The position numbers were made by a program, and so were the translations under genes. This document shows, one piece after another, positions 48,301 to 57,834 of a stretch of 64,000 nt of DNA. The stretch lies in NCBI GenBank assembly GCA_030340625.1, contig JAOPHQ010002856.1, positions 142,001 to 206,000 on the forward strand, read 5' to 3'. Position 1 is the first letter of the stretch, and every line of letters starts with the position of its first letter. This DNA comes from Merluccius polli (Eukaryota; Chordata; Actinopteri; Gadiformes; Merlucciidae). The notes below the pieces were generated by a model that ran no database searches, had not been told where the DNA came from, and was given only the letters and a program-made list of their open reading frames with translations.

Positions 48301-50236
48301 AACGGGGTTTCATTGATTAGCTTGGCCGGTAGACCACACCCCCTTTTTTGGTAGCCACACCCTCTGACTCAGGAATGAAGGAGAGGAAGTAAAAGGGTGC
48401 TAGGGGGAAGGAATATTTGTTGGATGAGAAGGAAAGTTTGAAAAGCTAGGAGCACAAGTGTGCTTAAAGGGATGATCCACCGGTTTTTGTCCATTTTATT
48501 TGGTCTCCAAGTTGCCTAACAAAAGCCTACAAACTGCGTTCTGTGGATCATACCGACGGGTATTTTCATTCCCCGGAGTGGTATTACCATTACTAAACCA
48601 CCATTGTTAGAGTTTACTCGTGCACTTTCATCATCTCATTCAATGAATATACATGCAGCACAGAAGTTTGCGAAAAGGTTTACGGCAATGTTTATTTATG
48701 CAGTACTGAACAACCATTTTCAGAATTGACTCTGAATTAGTGAAACCAGGCAGCAGGCTCACAGAGATTATGGTCTGGCATTTATACCGTGAAGACGAGG
48801 ATTAGGAGTATGGGCAGCTACAGAAGACTGGTACATACCAGTCCATGATACGATACAAACCCAAACCCACTACCCAATTTAAAAACAAGTAAAAGTTTCT
48901 ATTTGTCTTGTTATTGATATTATTGCCGAAACTGTACTGCCAATCTGAACTGATTGCTCTGCTGGACTGATTGAATCTCTGTGATAGTTTAAGACAAAGA
49001 TTTCAAATCTTGTTGGATTACTGCAAGATGATGAATGTTACACCAAAGATTGTAAGACAACCATATTGTTGATATCTATTTTGTTTTTCTCTTTGCTCTT
49101 TTTCTATAACTATAATTTTGAGCATCACCCTGGTTGCCTCCTAATATCATTAATTGTATAAATATCTTTAGCAACCTTACTCACTAGTACAAAGCAACCA
49201 TTATACTTGTAAATACTTTGTTGTTGTGTGTTTATACCTATGCAAAACAAAGATTCTGGTGAAAATATGATAATTGTTATGAACTTGTTAAAGGTTATAT
49301 GATGATTTGAAAGTTAAAACCAGAAATCCACGATAATAGTAATATTGATGCTAAAGGTTAAGCGAATAATAATAATAATCATAGCATAATATTGGTTCGA
49401 AGTAAAACATTTAGAGTTTTGATGCGTGGAGTGGTACTGGAACTATACTGGGCTACATATTATGTGATGGGTTGGGAAATCAGTGGGCCGCTACAGTATG
49501 CTGTCCATCCAGTAAGCATGGATGTATGAAGAGGCAACGTTCAACCTGTACCATGCTTCATTATAACATTTACTTTGTTCTGCTCAAAAGTCACCTAAAT
49601 CACATTGTTTTCCTTCTCTGAATGGAACAATGGCTAATCTACTGATTAATAACCAAATTAATCAAAACAAGTCAGTAATTAACCATCATTATTATTAGGA
49701 TCAAAGCCATTTTTAACTATGCACACTATGTGGACTTTTCACACCTGTGGCCCGCCAGGAGGTAATTAAAGTCATGCTTGTTTGAACCAATAAGCACCTG
49801 GTGTAGCTATTGGCTTGGTGTGTGTGGCGTTGGCAGACCTATGTGTCTAGGCCAGCACAGTCGTCCCCGGATTATCCTAATCAACGCTAGGATGATCCGT
49901 GTCGTTCTGATCCAGGAGGTGAAATTCATGTCGTACTTGCTGGTCATGTAATAGCTCATCTGATTGCACACAGTTGTGTTTAATCCATAGACGATCGTAT
50001 AGCACGAGCTAAATAATAGCTAAACTACTACAGCTATATCGACAGCTGCAACTTACGAAAAACAGTATCTCTATCATTTGCATACACTGAGAAAAACTTG
50101 CTATCTCTGATGCAGTGTTTTGCATAGAGCACTGCTCCATCCTTCACCACCATTGTCTTCTATTCCACTTCATAGAAGACAATGCAGGCAGCGTGTTGCA
50201 GGTGGAAAGAAGTAATCGGCAGAAAGACAGAGACTT

Positions 50237-50259
<23 letters not shown>
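48301..50259. other. Intergenic, no gene seen
   Basis: I see nothing coding. The sequence around 48480-48620 looks like a dispersed repeat but I could not place it. Confidence 0.5.
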
Positions 50260-50267
<8 letters not shown>

Positions 50268-50637
50268 CAGGCCCGGCGACACGGGGGGGCGAAAGGGGGC
50301 GTCGCCCCCTTTCGACATCCCCGCCCCCTCTGCTGAGATCAGTGATCACTTTTTTTTATTTTTTTTATTTTTTTTTTATTAGCCTATTACTTATCCACAA
50401 TCGTCTTTGAAATATTAAAAAGTAACCACTAACTTTACACAATTCAATTTCATAATATCCTAGGTTATATTAAATTCAAATCTGATTGGTTGTGTAGTGA
50501 AATAAAAGTCTACATGGTAGGCTACCTGTTGGCCCTTAGTTGCGAGTGCGTTTTTTTTTTCTTTCTTAGCACCGCCCCCTCTCGGCACCTATGTCGCCCC
50601 TGAATCATTTGCTGCTGGCGCCGGGCCTGGTGTGTGT
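50260..50637. mobile_element. 362-bp hAT-like MITE inserted in a (GT)n microsatellite
   Basis: The element at 50268-50629 starts CAGGCCCGGCG and ends CGCCGGGCCTG, perfect 11-bp inverted repeats, and has GTGTGTGT on both sides. The target was a (GT)n run, so the exact duplication cannot be separated from the repeat. A subterminal perfect palindrome, CGAAAGGGGGCG (50290-50301) with CGCCCCCTTTCG (50303-50314), sits near the left end. Confidence 0.8.
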
Positions 50638-50890
50638 GTGTGTGTGTGTGCACATGTGCGCATGTGTGCATGTGTGTGACATGTGTCTATTGTCTTCTGT
50701 TGTTGTGCACAGAAATCTGGTAGTAGTGACAGGTTTAATGTGGAGGGAGAAACCACTCAGAGCACCATTTGTTCTCCTCATGAGGCAGACAAGCTACTGA
50801 TGTCATAGCAACCGCGTCCTTCGTAGAGACTGGCAATTGTTTGCCAGGAACATTTTAACTTAGCTATCAATTAAAATGTTAATGTCATTG

Positions 50891-51054
<164 letters not shown>

Positions 51055-51802
51055 GTTTGTGGATGTGTGCGTATCTCTTGTTCTTCTAGAAACCTATAAA
51101 TACAAAATAAAAAGATCCATAAAAAGAATAAATGTTATTTTTAATTATGTACTTATTAGGACAAAATAATGACTTGTACACAGACAACTTTAAAATAGAA
51201 GGGAGTTCAAGAAGTACAAAACCGCTGAACATTTCCGTTATGTATGTATGTATGTTTATGTATGATAAACACATACATTTACGCTACTAATGGGGATACC
51301 TGTGATACCTGTGGTCATGTGACCCCTACCTTCTTTAAAATGGGCTTACATGTCAATTTACCTGCAGTAGGCCTCCATTGTACACCTTAAACGCACAAGG
51401 TAACACAGTTCCCCACCAGCCTTACACCACACAGCTGTACTACAAACCCACCTGTGTACAACGGAGATCACATGGCCCGAGATCCTGGACCGTGGGCCGA
51501 TGAATGACCACTACATGATGCCCACCCCCTGACTCACACACAAGTGGTTAAAAAAAAAAATACGCACCCAAAAAAATCTTATTTTTTCCCACATATCCAT
51601 GATGTTTCCCACGTGGAGTGGAAGCTATAAATTGCTCTTCCGCCGAAACAGTCAACATGACCACCTCCACCTATGCATGCCTACTCCTACTTAGGGGACT
51701 CCCCTCCTGCTGCTACTACCAAATATCCTCCTCCTGCTTTTACGATCCCGGTCCAACTGTGAGCAAATGGCCCGTCGATTTACATAATCCTGAGTCATCA
51801 TC

Positions 51803-51828
51803 CATCATCATCATCATCATCATCATCA

Positions 51829-51887
<59 letters not shown>

Positions 51888-51903
51888 TCATCATCATCAT
51901 CAT
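51803..51903. repeat. (CAT)n microsatellite
   Basis: ATC/CAT units with regular CCATC interruptions. They give poly-His and poly-Ile frames that are artefacts. Confidence 0.95.
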
Positions 51904-52004
51904 CTGGGCTCTGTTAACCATTTATGCATGTGTTATTCATCATTTCATTTTATTTGGTGGAGCACTTCATCCAGAAAACGCCCACTGGGAGATGTTTTTT
52001 CAGA

Positions 52005-52046
<42 letters not shown>

Positions 52047-52048
52047 AT

Positions 52049-52174
52049 ATGTGTGTGTGTGTGTGTGTGTGCGCGCACATGCGCGTTCGTGCGTGCGTGC
52101 GCACATGCGCGTGCGTGCACATGCGCGTCCGTGCACGCGCACATGCGCGTGCGTGTGTGTGTGTGCGCGCACAC
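52049..52174. repeat. Alternating purine-pyrimidine tract (GT/GC/CA)
   Basis: GTGTGTG passes into mixed GTGCGCGCACATGCGCG units that keep mostly strict purine-pyrimidine alternation for about 125 bp, a pattern favourable to Z-DNA. It directly follows a (GA)n run. Confidence 0.85.
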
Positions 52175-52684
52175 GTGCTTGTGGGTTTGTCCGCATGTGT
52201 CCCATGCGGTTCATATTACGTATCATACCTTCTAAATCAAATCTTTACATCACAGCCCCTTCACTGGTAGCAGATGCACACATCTGTTAGTCCACACCTG
52301 GTACAAGGCTACGTATACCAAAGTTTAAATAAAACTCAAATTTAAATAAAAGCACGTTGTTTCGCAAAAAAAGTTTCTCTACTAAAGATAAAGAGATAAA
52401 GCCTATAAAACAATGTCTCACCCGGCGGTTCGGCAGACCTACACCAGCCCATCGCATTTCAAATGAACCTGCTCTCCATTCATTGTTATTATTTGCTTGA
52501 GACAATTAGCCCATCTTACCCCCCCCCCCCCCCCCCCCCCTCCCCCAAAAATATATATATTTTTAAATACAACAGCATAATTGCTGTGATCCTCTTTCCG
52601 GTCCTCTGCGTTAATATCTGCGTAGTTTGCTGCTTGTAACGTCGTCTGCCTCCCTCTCTCTCTCCCCTGCTCAAGTCCCGCCCT

Positions 52685-52942
52685 CCCTCCCTCCCCCTGC
52701 GCGAGCCGCCCCTCCCTCCCTCCCTCCCTCCTCCGCGTGGTACAGTCACTGGCGGGAGTTCTCCACCCGCGCGCGCGCGCGCGCCCCTCCCCTCCCCTCC
52801 CTCCGTCTTGCTGTCTCATTCACTCCACACACGCTGACTCCGACTAGGAGCACGAGGGAGGGGAGGGGAGGGGAGGAAGGGGGAGGGAGGGGGAGGTAAG
52901 GGAGGGACGCATATATAGTGGCGCGAGGAGGCCAAGAGCTTC
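52685..52942 (+). promoter_or_regulatory. adgrb1: Predicted adgrb1 core promoter
   Basis: TATATAG at 52912-52918 is followed by TTCACTG at 52940-52946, an Inr-like element whose A at 52943 lies 31 bp from the TATA start, a normal spacing. Upstream are CpG-rich pyrimidine blocks (CCCTCCCTCC, then a CGCGCGCGCG run at about 52770-52783), then purine blocks (GGGAGGGGAGGGG, 52857-52908). The predicted exon 1 and the adgrb1 coding exons lie downstream in the same direction. The start site is inferred from motifs. Confidence 0.6.
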
Positions 52943-53455
52943 ACTGAGACCGGATCCCACTGGCAGTGCTGCTGAGACCGCAAGAAGCAAGAAGACTCCG
53001 AAGCCGGGAGTAAAAGTACCAACTTTATATCTATTATAACGGAGCTTTGGACGAGGACGACGACAATCCCGCCCTTTTTGTTTGGGTTTCATTGGACTGG
53101 ACTCGTCCGCGTCGGAGCTCAGCTAAACGAACTAATCCGAAACGCCGCTACATACGCCTCACGTTACTTTACTTTACTTTACTGGACGGAGGCGTATATT
53201 AGCAAAAACAAAGTTGGTAGTAAACTCTTTGGAGTTTGGTCAGAGTCGCTTTATATTTTTGCTTTTGCTTGCTTGAGACTGGACTGCACTGAAAGACCTT
53301 AGGGAGCGAGCCGGTCCCGCTCGGACTCTCGGGGAAAACCTGGGGGAAGAAGTCCGAAGACTTCCGAAGTTGTCCGGGTCGAACCGGGTCCAGCCGCCGT
53401 CTGACGGCCGGGCGACGGAGCGCCTCCCTCGGTTTCCAGGGGACGCGGTCACCCG
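52943..53455 (+). other. adgrb1: Predicted adgrb1 exon 1, non-coding 5' UTR
   Basis: The exon runs from the Inr-like start to a good donor, CACCCG followed by GTAGGT at 53456. It is CpG-rich towards its end and contains no ATG. Splicing to the acceptor at 56071-56072 (TTCTCCACAG) is the simplest model, but additional leader exons in the 2.6-kb intron cannot be excluded. Confidence 0.55.
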
Positions 53456-54520
53456 GTAGGTACCCCCACGCTTTTCCCTCCCAAATGTCTTGTGTTTGTG
53501 TGTAGCATCACTGAGAAACGGGGAAGTGTGTGTTGTCTACCAGCCTGCACACACACACAGCTCTGTCTGCATGCACGCCATGTTATACTACTATTACTAC
53601 TGCTGTGAAAACCTGTAGCCTATACGGACAGCAGGCTATAGGTTATACACGTTGTATCTCTGTGTTATATATCTACACTGTATCTCTGTCTCTGAGCTGT
53701 GTGTGTGTGTGTGTGTGTGCGTGTGTGTGTGATTGGAGGCTCCACGTGCGGCGGGCTGCATCAGCATCAGCACCACGGACAGCGACAGGTCGTGGTGCTG
53801 ATGCTGCGGGAAACAGAAAAAAAAAGCGGATTCCTCTGTGATTGGCCATTGATGCACTTGTTCATACGCAGTTACAAGTTACAAGCTACGGCGTCAGATG
53901 ATTGTTTTTTCTCAAGCCAGCGGCTGAGGGAGAAAAGTCATTCTGGTCATGCCGCTGCGGCAACTGTGGCGTTGAGGCAACAAGTGAAGAGTTTCATAAG
54001 TGCACACATAAGTTGACGGTTTTATTTGTACTGCAGTGTGAACTGTAACGCCTCACAGAAGAGCAAACAAAAGTGAGAAATGTGTGTATAAAAATGATAA
54101 CTACTTTGACAAAAGGGCACTTGTGTGTCTAGGCACACACTCACACATACTGCCGTCGGGTACATGTAACGCATGTTGCAGTTTAACATCTTGGGAAGTG
54201 TGTGCATATACAGTCAAAGGAAAGCTGACCAAAGCAACAAACATATTTGTCTAAGAAACGGTGTACTGCCAAGTATAAAGCATCTATGTGATGATAGTTG
54301 TCAGCTCTCTCCCCAGACTTGTATCTGTTTCAGTCAGTTGTGCAAATGGTTTCCTTGAAACATCTATGTATTTGTAAAGTCATGTAAAACCTGGTCTGTA
54401 TTAATTAGTTAGTTGAGCACGCATGTGAGAAAACTGCGGGGTGCTTCTCTCTCTCCATTACTCCTAAATTAGCTATGCAAAGCACATCATCATAGGAACG
54501 AGGCGGGAAGCACTTCACAT

Positions 54521-54558
<38 letters not shown>

Positions 54559-54992
54559 TCTGGTGACACAAGCAGTAGAATGATCACTTGGCGCCGCTTC
54601 GCTGTTTTTCGCACAGCTCTGCCAAGATAACAAGTTGTCTCCATGACAACCTCACTGCCCACATCACAGAACTGTTGACGACAGCAAACGCAGAAAAGAA
54701 AGCGGAGGAGGGACTGAAAAAAGATGAACAATAAAGATTGGTAAAGAATCACAGGTAGAAATACGTCGGTAAAAAAAATGGATAATGAAATGTGAGAGGA
54801 AAAAGGAGGGAGTGGGAAATTAAAAAAAAAGGCAAGCCGCTTTTTTTTCCTTTCTTTTCACTATGCCAGACAGAACACCCCCTTCTCCTGCGTGCTTTGC
54901 GCATCAGAAGCCCATTCATGGGGCTTCCGGTGGAGGGGAGACAGAGACAGCCGCCCACACAAAGGCAAGGTCTGTTGCTCTGAGAGAGAGAC

Positions 54993-55044
<52 letters not shown>

Positions 55045-56072
55045 GTAGGGGGAGGGAGGGCGAGCAATTGGAGTGGAGTGTTTAAGAAGTTCAGGTGCGC
55101 TTCAGTGCGAGAGACACTGCAGGCAGTCGACATTCAGCAAGACCCTGCCTCGATGCGCGTCACCGTTACCCAAATGAAGACGAGCCACAGTCCCCCTGCA
55201 AAGCCCTCGCTGGGTTCTCTTCCTTTACAAAAGAAAACGTTCATTCCCTCACCGAATCATGTTACCTAAGCCGTCGGCCGCCATGGCGCTCGGCGCTGTA
55301 GTCGAGCCGTTTTACAAAGTGCGCCTGTTTTGTACACGTGTGCATTTTTGTGTCTGTGCACACGTGGATTTATGTGTGCATGTGCGCGTGTGAAAAAGTG
55401 TCGCTGAGCAACAGTCGCCCTCATCTACAATACATATATTAATTCAGCACATGGACCTGCACTCATTAGAGTCTGTCTCTCTTGGTCAGAGTTAGTCGTT
55501 GCACATGCACATGCAAAATGCAATTATATAATTAATGCATTGTTGTATTAACCCATATTAGACATTGCATTAATGGTGTGGGGGAGGGGGGTTCAAAGGG
55601 GATATATGATCTGCATTATCTGCATTTACAAAGGTAAGTTGCAGGGCATTGTTTTAATACGTGCAAGGCAATGCACTCGTGCACTAGTATGCAGTGAGCA
55701 AACAGCGGGATGCCCAGCCCTTTGCTGATAACGACTATTTTGTCATGGCAACAGACTAAAGACCCCTTTTATTTAGCACTCAGCCATGTGGAGGGGCATG
55801 GTGAAAGTAAGGAAACTGATAAGCATCTGCAGTAACCAATGGCAATGTTCCTGTGGACGTCAGTATGACGCAGGAAGGCCAGCGTGTGGGAGGCTGCAGC
55901 GCGGAGAGCGCTGACAGCCCGGCATGTAATTGCACTTTCCAAAGCAATTATGCTCAGATCCATAGACTTTTTTGAATGAGTGATTATGCACACACACACA
56001 CACACACACACAAAAGTACCACATGCTAACGTTGATGTCTGTCTTTCTCCCCATCTCTCCACTTCTCCACAG
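53456..56072 (+). other. adgrb1: adgrb1 intron 1 (predicted)
   Basis: It begins GTAGGT and ends TTCTCCACAG. It contains a 16-bp-arm hairpin at 53762-53806, (GT)n at 53700-53729 and 54523-54551, (GA)n at 54980-55036 and (AC)n at 55989-56011. A short frame with a strong Kozak context at 55283 is listed as a finding. Confidence 0.5.
53762..53806. repeat. Perfect 16-bp inverted repeat, 13-nt loop, in intron 1
   Basis: CAGCATCAGCACCACG at 53762-53777 pairs exactly with CGTGGTGCTGATGCTG at 53791-53806. Confidence 0.9.
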
Positions 56073-56934
56073 CATAGAGCTGTGAGCTTCTGTGTATCCC
56101 ACCGAACCAACCAACCAGACAGAAAGTTCCAAAAGCAGCAAACGGCGAGAGCAAGAGAGAAGGGAGGGACGACACACACAAAGAGCAGCACAGTACTCAA
56201 TAGCACGACCACCCCCTGTCGTCTGATGGCGCCTTCAGCCCTCGCTGCGCCCTGCGTGGCAATCACCCTGCTCCTCTTCGGTCTGACCTCGTGCACCCCG
56301 TCAGGACCGGCCTCCGCCACCTGCGCCACCCTGGAGCAGAGCCGCTTCTTCGGTGTGTTCACCTCGACCACCGCCCTGCCCTCCACGCCGTGCTCTTGGA
56401 CCCTGCAGAACCCCGACCCCCGCCGCTACACCGTCTACATGAAGATCACCAAGCCCACCGACACCTGCGTGCCACGGCAGATCCGGACCTTCCAGTTCGA
56501 CTCCTTCATCGAGACCTCCCGCACCTACCTGGGCATGGAGAGCTTCGACGAGGTGGTGCGCATGTGCGACGCCTCCACCACCGTCACCTACCTGGAGTCC
56601 ACCAAGCAGTTCCTGCAGGTCCGCAAAGTGGCGCCCAGGAATGCCCTGCAGCTGGAGGATGGAAGTGAGGTCCGCGACGCCGGAGAGTTCAAGGCCGAGT
56701 TTCTGGTGATGGGGAAGAGGAACCCCAGTATGCCCGCCTGCCAGATGCTGTGCCTGTGGCTGGAGAAGTGCTTGTCCGCGAGCAGCCATGACAACCCCTG
56801 CGGCATCATGAACACCCCCTGCCAGTGCTGGGAGACCCCCCAGAGGAAGCCAGGCAGCTGTTTCAGGGGCGGGGTATACGTGGAGAAGTGTGTCCCGGTG
56901 CCCAAGGACGTGGCGCGCGATGCGGAGATCCTCA
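56073..56934 (+). CDS. adgrb1: adgrb1 exon 2: leader end, signal peptide and CUB-like domain
   Basis: The acceptor is TTCTCCACAG. The first 153 bases are untranslated, and coding starts at 56226 with MAPSALAAPCVAITLLLFG, a signal peptide with a hydrophobic core at residues 11-21. The CUB-like region carries family-typical words: CSWTLQNPDPRRYT, QFDSFIETSRTYLG, ESFDEVVRMCD, KQFLQVRK and ACQMLCLWLEKC. At residues 214-216 the sequence is RGG, and no RGD is present. The exon ends in phase 1 before GTAAGT. No in-frame stop separates the start from the upstream part of the exon, so the choice of start rests on the ATG and signal peptide. Confidence 0.9.
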
Positions 56935-57472
56935 GTAAGTGTGGCACGTGCTCGCTCCCTGTGTTCGGCAATCGTGTGCTTGTTGTTGGTCGTCCATTTA
57001 AAAATGTCATGCATGTGTCAAATCTTAAACCAAACAAGTCAAAAAAATCATGCGCTTAAAAGAAACGGATCACCTGCCCTAATCCCAACAAAATAAAACA
57101 AAATAAAAAAACAAGCTTCTGATTAGAACAACTTACCAAACAAAAGACAGACAGAGGGAACTCACACCTGGTTTGATAACCTTCGCCCCAGACACAAGAC
57201 TATAGATTGCCATGTTGTGCTCGCTGGAAGAACATGTTCTTGTTGACCCTTGTCTCCAGAACAACCCCCCCCCCAGCCCATAGCCCTTTTCCATTAGCCC
57301 CCATGTGTGTGAGGAGCTGCACCAGATAATGAGGTATGCCTGGAGAGCAAAAGCCGGGCCCGGGATATGTGCCCCGGGCCCGGCCGCGGTAATGAAGAAT
57401 TAATCAAAGCGTATTAGTGGAATGCACCAGCCGTCCCTGTGAAGCTAAGTGGCCTGGACCAGCTGGACCACA

Positions 57473-57504
<32 letters not shown>

Positions 57505-57795
57505 GCGCTAGCTCCAGCATGCTTCATTGCCGGTGAGCACGTTTCCCACCCCTCCCAGTCCGCTGCCAGGGGAGCTCGAAACTGGGGGCCACTTGTATGT
57601 CACCATGGCAACACACTTGTTCGGTCCTCACACAGGGGCTCGAGAAACAAACAATCAGCATTTCAAAAGGAGCACTTATCGACTTCTGGGCTCACAAAGA
57701 GCCGTCCTTGTCTAGGTTCTTCAATGGCATCCCACCATATAATAGCTTGATTAGTCATATCCAGCTCCTGCAACGTCTACTGACGTTCAATGCTA

Positions 57796-57834
<39 letters not shown>

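Larger units (their letters stand above)
51055..52684. other. Intergenic, distal upstream of adgrb1
   Basis: It holds (CAT)n at 51803-51903, (GA)n at 52010-52043, an alternating purine-pyrimidine tract at 52049-52174 and poly(C) at about 52520-52540. No gene is supported. Confidence 0.5.

Noticed and set aside
51618..51917. ORF ending in poly-Ile and poly-His
   Set aside because: The homopolymers are the (CAT)n microsatellite in two frames.
56301..57014. 237-codon antisense ORF opposite adgrb1 exon 2
   Set aside because: It is the shadow of the GC-rich, codon-biased coding exon. The sense frame has clear domain identity.
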